A stretch of DNA of 64,000 bases from Pomphorhynchus laevis (GCA_012934845.2 WNNJ02003258.1:372001-436000), one strand, 5' to 3'. Numbered from the stretch's first letter, positions 42,128 through 53,150 are shown. A program made the numbers and translations. The notes: generated by a model not told the origin, from the sequence alone.

Positions 42128-42742
42128 TTATCTCTTCTTGCGTAGGTTTAATCTGTTACGCCTCTTCCAGCACGCCTTGCGTGAACCACCAATTGTTTGG
42201 CTGTAACCATGACCTTTTCCTAAGCCTCGCGATTTCTTAGTAGCAGACGTCAATCCACGGCATTCTCTTCGCTTCATAACTGGCTGGCAAATCCAGTTTA
42301 TTCTTGGATCCCGTCGAATGACTTTCAGAAACGGATCAACCATAATAATTTCGTAGTATTTGTAAGTAGCGTCTTCTCCAATCCAATAAGAATTCAGCAC
42401 TCGTAAAGCTTGTGCAGTTCGGCCAGCTCGGATCTCTGCAATCGCTTGTAGTGATTTGGCATTTTTCATTTTATGTACACCGTGATGCTTTGGTTTACCG
42501 TATGTTGCACCCTTTGGTACTTTCTTCTTTCGTGATCCTTTTCTGATTCTAACTCTGTAAATCACATATCCTTGCTTAGCCTTGTATCCTAATCTCCTTG
42601 CTCGCTCAGGCTTCGTTGGTCGAGAGCCTCTATGAATTGACGGTAGCTGACGTAGCTGCCAAGTACGAATACGCATCAGAAACTTTAACGTATCCGATTG
42701 CTTTTTCTTGCAAATCTCGTTAATATATTTATATGCACCCAT
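42128..42742 (-). CDS. RPL15: 60S ribosomal protein L15 (eL15)
   Basis: A complete 204-aa frame, the standard length of eL15, from ATG 42740-42742 ([17 protein letters not shown]). Conserved blocks: [75 protein letters not shown] and the basic C-terminus. eL15 is a structural protein of the large ribosomal subunit needed for early 60S assembly. No intron interrupts the coding region. An ATTTTCTAG acceptor-like site lies 11-12 nt upstream of the ATG (42754-42757), so a 5' UTR intron or trans-splicing is likely. Frame undamaged, less AT-rich than its flanks. Whether this is the main gene or a retrocopy cannot be told; no poly(A) tract follows. Confidence 0.96.
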   Translation of the reverse strand: MGAYKYINEICKKKQSDTLKFLMRIRTWQLRQLPSIHRGSRPTKPERARRLGYKAKQGYVIYRVRIRKGSRKKKVPKGATYGKPKHHGVHKMKNAKSLQAIAEIRAGRTAQALRVLNSYWIGEDATYKYYEIIMVDPFLKVIRRDPRINWICQPVMKRRECRGLTSATKKSRGLGKGHGYSQTIGGSRKACWKRRNRLNLRKKR

Positions 42743-42749
42743 TGTTGGG

Positions 42750-42768
42750 CGATCTAGAAAATCAAATT
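42750..42768 (-). promoter_or_regulatory. Splice-acceptor-like site upstream of RPL15
   Basis: Minus strand AATTTGATTTTCTAG/ATC: a T-rich tract and AG ending at about 42754, about 11 nt before the start codon. Typical of a cis 5' UTR intron or a spliced-leader acceptor. Confidence 0.5.
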
Positions 42769-42959
42769 AATAAAGACAAATTTGTTTTCGAAGTACGATG
42801 TAAATCCATCACTGATGATTGTTATCTATATCATTCAAAAATGATCCAGTTTAAAAACTAATTAAAATTAAAATTAAAAATAACCTAATTTGTAAAAAAA
42901 ATATTGATATTTATATTGATATTTAAAACAGCCAACGTTGAATGAAAACTAGTTTTAAA

Positions 42960-43600
42960 TTAAAAAAATATTTGTTTAATAAATTAAATCGAAGAATAAA
43001 AATGCTACATATAGCTGACTTGTTTTTAAGCTTTATAGAATATGAATTTGTTCATAACTATGTAAAAACTAAATCTAAACAATATAAATGTGGAATATAT
43101 GTTTTGATACATTGATGATATATGTGTATTTAATTCTAATAATTTTTACTCAATTAGTGAGCACATTTATCCAGAAAGCCTTATTCTTAACAAAACCAAT
43201 ATTAATGATAAAGAAGGTGTATATCTAGATATGAACATTAAATTAACATTAACTAAAACTACTATTAATTTATATCGTAAAGATGACATATTTAAATTTA
43301 CAAGAAACATATTTTTGCATGAGCATTCATGCATACCATATAATGTAAAATATAATACATTAAATAATGAAATTTTAAGAATTGCAACATTTTAAGAATT
43401 GTACGAAACCTGATAGCACAGCAGTTCCTCCTGATGACCTCTAATCCTTATTCTGATACAACATCGGTTATATAACAATTATTATAACAATTATTTATTG
43501 CTTATATTATTTATTGCTTATAACAATTATTTATTTTATTATTTAATTATAAAATTTTGATTTTGCATGTTTGGTTTATTTAAAAGTGTTTAAGTGTTTT
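42960..43600 (+). mobile_element. PLE fragment: RT motif C to 3' region
   Basis: Sense copy running from ADLFLSFIEYEFVHNYVKTK (about 43014-43073) through a 2-nt frameshift, an in-frame TGA (43105-43107), YIDDICVFNSNNFYSISEHI, LYRKDDIFKFTRNIFLHEHS to LRIATF, then a truncated structured region (43405-43460: CGAAACCTGATAGCACAGCA, TCCTGATGACCTCTAA). The stop-YIDD configuration is the same as at 32350-32363. Confidence 0.78.
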
Positions 43601-43610
43601 TGTTCACTTA

Positions 43611-45920
43611 AAAAAGTTTGAGAGATAAATAACATACAATCAAGAATGGAAAGAGTATCGCTTTCAGCATGGAGTAATGAGTAATTATACAACTTACACT
43701 GATTCCACATGCCCAAGTGAATACTATTACACATCACTTTGTGCTGCATGTGCAATGGTCAGGCAGCTAAATGCAGGGGATGCAGATGTGCTAAGGCAAT
43801 CCGAGCATGTACAAGTTGCAGAGCTATGAATTGCAGCAACCACCATGACCGGTCGAACCACCTTCTCTTGAGTGCACACACGGATCGTCTCAAACAGCTA
43901 CTGTCGAAGCCATAATCAAGAAAAACATGTTCTCCGCCGAGTCTCATCCAGAGTCAAACCCGACTGCACATTCGTGTTTTTTAACTATATCCGACATGTA
44001 TAACATTGTCATACAATGGAAGCTAAGCACGATGTTATTGCTCGAATGCACGGCCAGCAATACTGCTATCGACATTTTGGCGGTTTTTTGACAGTTCGAA
44101 CGAAAACGGATCCTTAGAACACGCAACCGTTTATGCACAGTGTGTCTGCATAAACCACCGTCCCAAAAGATATCGGTTATCAGAAGAACCTTAGAGCGTT
44201 GAATCGAATTGTGACAGGAAGGGGACATATACGATGTTTTTGAAGAGAGAATAATACAACACAGATGTACTCACATTCATCGCAAGTCCTGTGAGCAAGA
44301 GTGGATCAAACAATACTGCAGATCAATTAAATCTGCAAACTGAGTGCGAGCACTTCAGTTCTCGAATATCAAAAATATAGAGGAGCTCTCAAACCGATCT
44401 CGATAACAAATGGAATTGGGGTCAGGGACTAACTTAAGATTCTGCACCCGGATCATGTTGACGCTCAAACGGGTGTTTTCTTACATGGAAACATAGCAGG
44501 GGCATGTGAATATCATCGATCTCTATTTTTAGAGATCGATGGAGCTTCGATTATATGGGCAGCCAAGAAGACCCACGGAAGAGTGGTCTACTGGTCTCAA
44601 CTTCATGGAAACGAATGCTAACACTTTACGTAGGTCATTCCCGTGACCTTGCCGAATCGTTGCGGAATTCGCAATCTATATGGCTACGGAACGTGTTGCT
44701 GTTAACTGTCTGGATGCCTTTGTCGCTTACAGGCTAGTATCAATCACAAAGAAGAATGCGGTGTTCGACTAATTGGAGTGGCGGACGTCGTTCGGCGCAT
44801 AGTTTGCATAGCAATCCACAATCACATAAAGAATGACCTTCCAAACGTTGCCGAAAGCGTACAGCTGTGCTTCGCAACGAAGTGAGATTGAATATGCAAT
44901 ACACTTATTGCGTGATGCGTTTTCATCTAACTCAAATGTTGGCATGTTGTCGGTGGACGCGAGAAATGCGTTTAATTGCATCAACCGAGAGGCTGCACTT
45001 CACAATATCAATTTTTTTTGCCCGGCGATTATCATGCATCATAAATAACCTCTACTCCTCGAAGACACGTTTGGTGCTGGATGACAACACAATGTATCTC
45101 TTGGGAGGGTCTGACACAGGTGACCCACTGGCCATGGCGGCATTCGCAATGACATTCTTGCCTTTGATTCGACGTACAAGACAACAAGTTCCTGCCGTAT
45201 TTCAGAGATGGTATGCATATGATGCGAACTTTGTCGGGACTACGCAAGATCTGCAAAAAGTTTGGTCGATATTGCGTGAAGACGGACCGCTTTTTGGTTA
45301 CTTTGTGAACGCAGATAAAACAAAGTTGATGTTGCATCAATAACCAACGAATCGCTAGATCTGACTAATGATGTTCAAGTGAAATATGGAGTGGAGATCC
45401 TAAGTGCACCAATCAGAACGGCTAACTACGTTAATAGTAGTACGAAAAGAAAAATCGAGAAGCGGGTTGAAGTAATCGATCGGTTGGTACAGGTTGCTGA
45501 TTACTATTCACATAATGACTACGCTGGTCTACCTCACTCGGTTCAGTGGAAGTGGACAGTTTTTGCGGACAACAAGGTGTTATTAACAACAACTATCGAT
45601 TCTTCGAAACGCTCTACATGTTCGTAGGCTTCCTCGAATCATAAAACATGCGACCTCTGAAGGCATGTTGTCGATATTGACATCCCCTATCAGACTTGGT
45701 AGAATGGGTATTGCTGATAATGTATTTCCCGCCGTAATTGAATATGAAAGTTCCCAAACATTTTGTCAATCATATTCATCCAGCTTACTTGATAACGAAC
45801 TCCACCATTGCCAAATTGGCATAGCTGCTTCGCTATCCAAGTCGCGTTTATCGCATACAAACAAAAGTAAGCTAACGCATCAAAGCAATTTCCAGCATCA
45901 ACGTTACTACTCACACTTAA
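43611..45920 (+). pseudogene. RL-B3: decayed RLE-type element
   Basis: Leader AAAAAGTTTGAGAGATAAAT (43611-43630) then AACATACAATCAAG. CXC-like cluster at about 43741-43850 (CCMCNGQAAKCRGCRCAKAI then CTSCRAMNCSN). RT remnants at 44833-45343: VDARNAFNCINREA, TGDPLAMAAFAMTFLPL and FQRWYAYDANFVGT, where the catalytic YADD reads YAYD. Thumb remnants at 45379-45760 (VIDRLVQVADYYSHNDYAGL, LTSPIRLGRMGIADN). No RLE is recognised; the copy is cut off near 45900 where another RT family starts. Confidence 0.7.
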
Positions 45921-45924
45921 ACAA

Positions 45925-46160
45925 CACGGATTTCGCCGTGGTCGCTCAACTTTGTCAGCACTATTTGAAGCTCGTGACATAATATTCGCATAATTTCAAT
46001 CAATCGCCACGCCTATGCCGTATTCGTAGACTTCACCAAAGCCTTTTACAATGTCAACCGACATTTGCTTTAAAAAAACTCAAAGCTCAGTACAACATAT
46101 ATGGAACATTCCTCGACACAATACGTCGTCTTCTGTCACTTAATGAAGTGGCAGAATTAT
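45925..46160 (+). pseudogene. Fragment of a further LINE RT
   Basis: Two frames give KQHGFRRGRSTLSALFEARD and, after a shift near 45985, HAYAVFVDFTKAFYNVNRHL then LDTIRRLLSLNEVAEL. These are RT motifs 2a and A of a LINE not otherwise present in the window. Only about 230 bp remain. Confidence 0.55.
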
Positions 46161-46310
46161 GATTAATAAATCAAAATTATTAACAAAAAAAATAATATTT
46201 TTTTCGTTTTTTATTTTAATTTTTCTAAATTCAATTTATAAATAAAAACTCAAAATTTAAGTCTCATACCTACCGCTTGGGAACATCCCTACCGCTTGGC
46301 ATTGGTTAAC

Positions 46311-46700
46311 AAAAAGTTTGAGATAAATAACATACATGTTTTTAGATTTAATAGGTATCAAGATAGTTTAAACTATCTTGATACCTATAAACTACTTACA
46401 ATACTTCTTGATAATGTCCGCGGTTAGCGAACGAAATATCGAAGAAATATTCAATTTCTTTTTTCTGGAAATGGCATTTAGATACTAAAATAATTATTCC
46501 CCCCAGAATGTCTCATTCCGTTTCATAATAACATACATGTTTTTCGATTTATCCTGTTTTGCTTGCAAAATATTGTAAGAAAAAACTCTTACATTCTATA
46601 CACCAAGAAAGCACTAGTTCGAACTTTCTTGGCTGCTTAATAAACTACTTACAGAATCAACGACAAATCACTTGAATCAACGACATTTTTGTGAACAGAA
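46311..46700 (+). promoter_or_regulatory. AP-4 5' leader region
   Basis: Starts AAAAAGTTTGAGATAAATAA then CATACATG. AACATACATGTTTTT-GATTTA occurs twice (46329-46350, 46529-46550), as does AAACTACTTACA (46390 and 46643). Contains a perfect 38-bp palindrome (46351-46388, half ATAGGTATCAAGATAGTTT). Next to the ORF1 start, CACTAGTTCGAACTTTCTT (about 46611-46630) is the counterpart of CACTAGTTTGAACTTTCTT before the AP-2a array. Confidence 0.6.
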
Positions 46701-47640
46701 ATGAAATCGGTGAAAACTCGCAAAAAACAGACAGACGATGGCTACGTTCAGTTGGAAGTTGGATGCGACAAGCAGGGATGCGATTTTTGGACACTCTTAA
46801 AGGTGAAAAAATTGACGTTGCGAGATACGAAAGTAAACATTTTATTTGTGGTTATTGCGTGTGTAACGACGCACGATTGGATAAAACTGAACCTGTCGAG
46901 GAGAAAGGCAATGAGTCGGCGCCAGTTCTTCATGTTATTGCACAGCGTCAAGAAAAGATCTCCCACTGCAATTCCCAACAGCGTCAAGAAATTGTTATTG
47001 CACAGCGTCAAGAAAGGATCTCCCACTGCAATTCACAACAGCCTCCGCCAGCATTTGATCAGACTTTTCAAACTTCACCTGAAAAATGTGTAGATCTAGA
47101 CAAGAACACTCTGAGCTACGAAAAGAAAACACCTGATTTCACAGATTCGTTTGTCTCTGTAACATCATGTAGCGGACCTCCGAGTTCTTTGCAATCAACT
47201 GACTTGCGACTTAGATCTACAAATTCTTACTCCAATTCAGTCTCCCTAAATAACTCATTAACTGCCCCTATTCGCCGGACTTATGATAGATCACAGTGTC
47301 TAATCATAGCTAATACAAGGGAATCATCTGCTACTAACAACCGTTTAAGTGTACAGCATGACGTCAAAGCTGTACAATCCTTCTTCTCTGAGCTATTACA
47401 CACCTGTTCCCCTACTGAGCTGCAGCAATTCAGAGTTCTCCTCCACCTTTATAGACTGGGAAAAATAATGTCAGATAACAGTACACGCCTCCTTCGCAAA
47501 GATCTTTCGATCGAGGACAGAACTAGACTGAAACAAGCAAAGAGCGAACTTAGTAACAGAGTAGCTAACGGCGAAAGTAACCTCACCATCATAAATTTTC
47601 GTGTAGTGCGACGCAGAACTTCAACTCGTTTCTGGATTCG
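46701..47640 (+). pseudogene. AP-4 ORF1 (zinc motif, RRM-like), one frameshift
   Basis: Start ATG 46701 (MKSVKTRKKQTDDGYVQLEV). Zinc motif GCDKQGCDFWTLLKVKK; the frame then shifts near 46800 and continues YESKHFICGYC. A 60-bp unit is repeated (46940-47040: VIAQRQEKISHCNSQQ twice). C-terminal RRM-like region: YDRSQCLIIANTRES, RLLRKDLSIEDRTRLKQAKS, GESNLTIINFRVVRRR, parallel to AP-3 (GESNLCIRNFRVVRW). Overlap or near-overlap with ORF2 at 47646. Confidence 0.75.
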
Positions 47641-47645
47641 TTACA

Positions 47646-48766
47646 TTGGCAACGGTGAAACATCGGGGAGCTGCGAAGTCTTTGTGTCGCAACGAAACTA
47701 CCCAAGAAGTGACAGTAAATGTCGAAAAGAGATACGAGTATTCCGACCCAGTACACTCGACACATGCCTTCCGGGTCTTATATTCGAATGTCTTAAGTCT
47801 CATCAATAAAATGGACGAAGTTCTCACTCTGGTTAACAGCACCTCATTTCAAATACTTGTTTTTACAGAGTCGTGGTTAAAACCATACATCATAGATTCG
47901 GAAATTTCCATCAATGGGTACGCCATAATCCGAGCAGATCGGCAAATTTGCCGTGGTGGAGGAGTGATCATATATGCTAGAGAAGTTCTTGCAACTCGGG
48001 TTACGTCAATTGAGTGCGATAAATCAAGTCTTTGTGAATACGCTTGGGTTTCTGTAACAGACCATAGAAAAAACATATTTTTCTCTCTAGGTGTCTTCTA
48101 TCGCCCCCCATTCGCTCCAACCGGGTAGATTATATCCTCAATAACTGACAATACATTCAAGGGTCAAAAAGTTATTTTATTAGGAGACTTTAACATGCCG
48201 CGAATTGATTGGATAGATTACGTTCCTCTTCCTGGATGTAATCCCGAATCATTACTGCTTTTAAACACGATAAATGATCTACATTTAGTCCAACATGTTC
48301 ACAGGGATATTCGTCACAGGGGTAATAACTCCTCAATTCTTGACCTCTGCTTTTCGAGTGAAACGTATTTGATAAAAAGCGTCAAATACGGACCTCCGCT
48401 AGGATCAAGCGATCACTCTACCATCTCAATAGAATTTAACGCACTCGGACCATATGTCAAAACGGTTAAAACGTCGAATCCTTTTAAGATCGACTATGAT
48501 GTCGTGCGTAGTATAATTTCCTGTATGTATTGGCCTGACCCATCGAAAGCAGGCATTCAAGAAGCTTGGAATCACTTTAAGACCACATTACATTGTGTTC
48601 TCGACTATTTTGCTCTGATACGTCAGAATCGTACACGAAAACTACATCCGAAATGGTTAGATGCGGAATTGCTTGCTCTAATCAAACACCGTGATAGATG
48701 TTTCCATGCGTACAAAAAAGGTGAACTTTCTTTTGAACACTACCGTCATTGCAGGAATACGGTTTC
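47646..48766 (+). pseudogene. AP-4 ORF2, endonuclease part
   Basis: APE-type endonuclease: LYSNVLSLINKMDEV, VFTESWLKPYI, CRGGGVIIYAR, GVFYRPPF, an in-frame TAG (48126-48128), then in the same frame VILLGDFNMPRIDWID and GSSDHSTISIEF. The coding continues with the post-endonuclease region WLDAELLALIKHRDRCFHAY up to the RL-C insertion at 48766. Confidence 0.8.
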
Positions 48767-48783
48767 ATATAACGTATTCCTGC
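48755..48783. repeat. RL-C target-site duplication and 5' foldback
   Basis: GAATACGGTTTC (48755-48766) is repeated at 52118-52129, bounding RL-C. Just inside, CGTATTCCTGC (48773-48783) is the exact inverse of GCAGGAATACG (48751-48761), so the 5' junction carries an inverted copy of the target. Confidence 0.8.
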
Positions 48784-48817
48784 AATATACGGTTTAATAT
48801 TTCAGATCGCGTCAGCT

Positions 48818-49135
48818 ATGGAATTATCGCAGGACTGCAGCACACTCAAGGCGAATGGCTGTAGCCATTTGCAAGAAAATGCGAACGTAGCGGATACGAG
48901 CTTATGCGTAATATGCATGAAGATAAATCGGCGTAAAATCCTGATAGAATGTGATACATGTTCTACGTGGCACCACTTATCTTGTGTTGGCCTGACCAAG
49001 AAGCAAGCTGCAATAATTCCCAAGTGCGTTTGCCGCGCATGTTTGGCTCAAAATGAACAGTGCGTTGAGCCTGAGCATACAATTGGAACTTCAATACCGG
49101 ATACTCTTGCTACCGATTGTCTACATCAGGGATGA
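48818..49135 (+). pseudogene. RL-C N-terminal PHD finger
   Basis: ATG 48818, stop TGA 49133-49135, which is in frame with the continuing coding region, so this is the broken N-terminus of the RL-C polyprotein. Residues about 30-75 form a regular C4HC3 PHD finger: CVIC, CDTC, WHHLSC, CRAC with normal spacing. PHD fingers usually read histone H3 tails; in a retroelement one could direct insertion to a chromatin state, which is inference. Confidence 0.8.
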
Positions 49136-51182
49136 AGAAGACAATCAGGCACTGTAGTTCGTTTGCCTACACGAATACGCGGAATGGCAGCACAAATAAT
49201 GTCAGATTTAATAAAGGACGCACTTTCTTTGAATACAGAGGAGTCATGGGTACGTCTACTATTGTTCCCAAAGATATGTTTTGCAACTCATATCGAGAGG
49301 TCCTCATCACAGCGTGCACAGCGCAATAATGCAAGTCACATGAAAGAAAGCTTGTGCCGGTACACCTCCACACCTTTGGAGCAACTTATTGTCAGTCTCG
49401 CCAAACCTTACGAAGCTTCGCGCGCCGCAGATGTCCCTACTAACTCAGCTGTGGCTCTTGCTCGACGTGGCAACTACAGAAAAGCGATGAAAAGACTATG
49501 TTATAATGGATTGGCCCCGGTCAATGAGACAGTTCGTGAAAAACTGCTTAATCTACACCCACAAAACGGGATTTATCGTTTACAATCGGATACTTGCCTT
49601 GATGCAGGCTTTCAAGTCAATTCTTTGGTTGTGGATTGCAGTCTCGTGAGGGCAGCCATTTTCTCATTTCCCTCGACGTCAGCGTCCGGCTGCCTAGGAT
49701 TTCGCCCAAAGCATTTACAAGATTTACTAACATCAGATTTGCCTGGATCGTTTTTGCAGCCAATTACGTCCCTTGTGAACACCCTTTTGGGTGGGGGAGG
49801 ACATAAATCTGTGGCCGGATACCTATGTGGTGCGAATCTGATTGCACTTGTGAAAGAACCCGATGGAGTGCGTCCTATCGCGGCCGGGGAAACGCTTAGA
49901 CGACTCTGCTCAAAATGTGCATGTCGTAAACTCAGCAGTCTTTTTGTCAGTGTTGCAACCAACTCAGCTCGGTGTAGCAACTAAAAACGGGGTTGATAGC
50001 ATAATACACATTGTGAGAGATGAACACACTCGACGACGCGATAAGGATGACTGGGTGTGGGCTAAGGTCGATCTCAGGAATGCTTTCAATTCTATCAGCC
50101 GACATGCCATATTCAGTGTAATTCAACGATCTGTCCCGCAATTAATGTCGTGGTTGAGATACTGCTACTCCGAGCCATCATTGCTTCGATTCGGAAATTT
50201 GGAGCCCCTTCGATCATGCCAAGGCGTACAACAAGGAGATCCCTTAGGACCGTCTCTATTTTCATTGGCAATTCATGATTGCATCACTTCGGTTGGTTGC
50301 TTACATGGAATACATTTAAACCGCTGGTATTTGGATGGCATAATCGGAGGGCATCCCACAGCAGTAGCTGATGCGCTGGCTTACCTAGAAAGAGAGTTTG
50401 CTCTACTCCGTTTGGACCTTAACAGGCAAAAGACCGAGATTATAGGCTCTGCCGTAGCCTTGCAAACTTTCTCAGAGGCATGTGCATCTCAACCAATACT
50501 TAATGAAAGTAAAAATTTTTGCTTGCTCGGCACACCTATAGGGTGCCAAGATTTCGTTAATGATCAGCTGATGAGAGTAAATTTGCCAAAATTAAGAAGT
50601 CAAATCGATTTGATAACCACCATTCCTGATACACAGGTCGCTTACTTACTACTGCGACATTGCGCCAGTGCCCCGAAAATAAACCACCAGATGAGAACGA
50701 TTGATCCTGACTATGGCAACACGTTTTACAAAAGTTTTGATGATTCGACCATTTCCGCTTTTAGCGAGATGACGTCTGTCCAGCTAAACCCTCAGATGCG
50801 AACTCAAATTACGCTTCCTTTAAGGATGGGTGGCTTCGGGATCCGCAAAACTGTGAAGCATGCACCTTGTGCGTACATTGCCAGTGTACAAAGGGTATGT
50901 GCCGAATGGGGACTTTCTGTCAATACTTTCCCAGGACTATCTGACTTTATCGAGAGATTATCTTCACTACATGAATCATCACCAATAATGCAATCTGACA
51001 GTCAACACAAGCTATCAATGCTCCTCGATAATAAACTTCACGAGCAAATGCTTATGGGCGTTCACCACTTCAACAGAGCTCGATTGCTGGCTGTTTCACG
51101 CCCTCACGCCAGTTCCTGGTTACGAGTGGTCCCAAAAAAAGCGCTCGGAATGGACATTCCCCTTCGCAGTTTTCCGCCTTAA
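49136..51182 (+). pseudogene. RL-C reverse transcriptase, frameshifted and lacking a catalytic Asp
   Basis: Two frames joined by a shift at about 49915-49975. Frame 1 (to 49984): ARRGNYRKAMKRLCYNG, LNLHPQNG, SASGCLGFRPKHLQDLL, ALVKEPDGVRPIAAGETLRR. Frame 2 (49863-51182): WAKVDLRNAFNSISRHAIF, CQGVQQGDPLGPSLF, then NRWYLDGIIGG at 50322-50351. The usual Y-x-D-D is Y-L-D-G here; one GAT codon appears lost, which would abolish polymerase activity. Thumb: LLGTPIGCQDFV, LPLRMGGFGIRKT. Confidence 0.82.
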
Positions 51183-52039
51183 CTCGATTTTGGCTTGGTG
51201 CGCCTCTATTTTCACCCAGAGATCGGTGTGGGCGATGCTTTCTCCCCGCTGATTCAGTCGGCCTACATGCGCTGACCTGCCAATATGGGGGTTACCCGGG
51301 ACTGCGACACAACGGAATTCGCGATGTGGTCTTTCATGCCGCTCAATCTGCAGGAATGCATGTCGCTTTGGAGGTAAGGAACCTTATACCAGACCTTCGT
51401 GAACGACCTGCAGACGTTTTGATTCATGGGGACCCTCCTCGTGCAGTTGATTTCGCTGTAACACATCCACAACAATCAGCGTACATAGCAAACGCATCGA
51501 TAACGCCAGGCTATGCAGCGACAATGTATGCAGTCAATGTCAAGGAAAGGAAGTATAGAACACGTATGGAGTCCGCTGGTTATCAATTTTTACCGGCAGT
51601 AGTAGAGACGTATGGGGGCTGGAACGACCAAGGCGAACGTCTCATGCGATCGATAGCAAGACAGATATCCGCCACAACTGGGATCGAATATCATAAAACG
51701 GTAGATCACCTATTCCAAAGAGCATCGTTGGCCCTCATGCGCGGAAATGCTCGGGCAATCCTAGCGTCGTTGAATGGACGCAACCACCCACTATCTGATG
51801 CCCCACAGACGATAATGGAAACACCGAAGCGTCGTATGTTCAATACTGAACCATACAATGATATCGCTGGTATATTAACTCGACTATCATCAGTCGAAAG
51901 CGAATCATGTGGGGTTCCGTTGCAAGCATGGGACGGGCCAACCGAATCAGCTGCAAATACGGCAAAGGAGACAAGCCAAGTAGACGCCGGCGGGGAGGAT
52001 GTGGCGAGTTTGGACACAAGCCGCTCGTGGCAGAACTGA
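51183..52039 (+). pseudogene. RL-C zinc knuckle and restriction-like endonuclease
   Basis: After a shift near 51190 the frame reads DRCGRCFLPADSVGLHALTC (CCHC knuckle, about 51219-51278), then VALEVRNLIPDLRERPADVL...AVDFAVTHPQ (about 51367-51470) and VNVKERKYRTRMESAGYQFL. PAD...D...K fits the RLE (PD-D-K) core with Ala inserted after Pro. The frame ends at 52039. The same RLE fold, by motif order, occurs in RL-A and RL-B. Confidence 0.75.
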
Positions 52040-52117
52040 AGAGTTTGTAGAGCTCAAACTACATAAATCGTCTTCCTACATCAAAATATTATCAAGAATA
52101 ATATAATTTAAATAAAA

Positions 52118-53150
52118 GAATACGGTTTCTATTCTGAAAAAAAAAACAGAAAAAAACACAGTTTTATCTCAAATATATGCCACTCCACTCATAACAATCC
52201 TTGGGTGGCTTTTAAAAGCATACTTCCACGTTCTATACACTCGACAGATTGTTCATACCTATTGGCCGAAAATGGGTCAATCTTGACCTCCCCAACTGAT
52301 GTAGCTGCTCATTTTATGGACTATTTCGCTATCAAAGAAGATATAGTGTCGATCCCCGATGGTATAATCAAAACTAAACACAATGTACTTCTACCTAGAG
52401 TAGTCATATCTAACATTGAATTTAGCGATGAAGAGGTACAGCACGAGCTACTTAAATTACCCCGCAACGCCGCGTCAGGTCCTGACCATATACCTCCAAT
52501 ACTCTTAAAGGAATTGGCCCATGCAATATACATTCCCTTAGCTTCTATTTTTAGAAGTTCACTAAACACAGGTTATCTACCATCTGATTAAACTAAGGCT
52601 ATTGTACGTCCAATTTTTAAGAAAGGGGATAAATCCCAGGTTTTCAACTACCGTCCCATCAGTCTCACATCTGTAGCTTGTAAGGTATTAGAAAAATTGA
52701 TTCTTCGTCACCTTAGCGCTTTCGTTGAAGCTAACAATCGCCTCAGCTCCAGTCATGTAAATGATATTACAAACAACTTGACGTCGGAATGTGTTACCTA
52801 CGCAGATGATATAAGGGTTTGGAGGCAAATCATTGATGATTCCGATGTTAGCGATCTTCGAAAAGACCTGGATTCCATAAATAAATGGTGTATATCTAAT
52901 GGGCTGATGATAAATGCGACTAAATGTAGACATATGCGGATAAGCTCACCAGACATTCGTTGCTCTTATAAAATTGGAAACGTCCATAGATTCTACAGAT
53001 AAAATCGATTATTTAGGGGTATCTACGCTTAATACGCTCGATATAAGCGCTCACGTAAATAAAGTTTCGGCCAATTGCCGTCGTACTATTGGCACCATTA
53101 AACGATCTTTTAAATCACTAGAGGCATTTAGTTTGAACACTAGTTTGAAC
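52118..53150 (+). pseudogene. AP-4 ORF2, central RT part
   Basis: Continues after the RL-C target duplication. Visible: DVAAHFMDYF, NAASGPDHIPPILLKELAHA, LPSD then TAA, TKAIVRPIFKKGDKS, NYRPISLTSVACKVLEKLIL, a jump by internal deletion from NNRLSSS to VTYADDIRVW (about 52795-52825), NGLMINATKC, and after a shift DYLGVSTLNTLDISAHVN and RRTIGTIKRSFKSLEAFSLN. AP-2a interrupts it here. Confidence 0.78.

Larger units (their letters stand above)
48767..52117 (+). mobile_element. RL-C: RLE-type element with a PHD finger
   Basis: Inserted in AP-4 with a 12-bp target duplication. One ORF, broken by a TGA at 49133 and two frameshifts, encoding PHD finger, RT, zinc knuckle and RLE. Ends with AATTTAAATAAAA before the duplication. 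Its RT (GVRPIAAGETLRRL; WYLDG) is of a different subgroup from RL-A/RL-B (RPIGVGEV/RPIGIGEI; WYADD). Confidence 0.83.
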
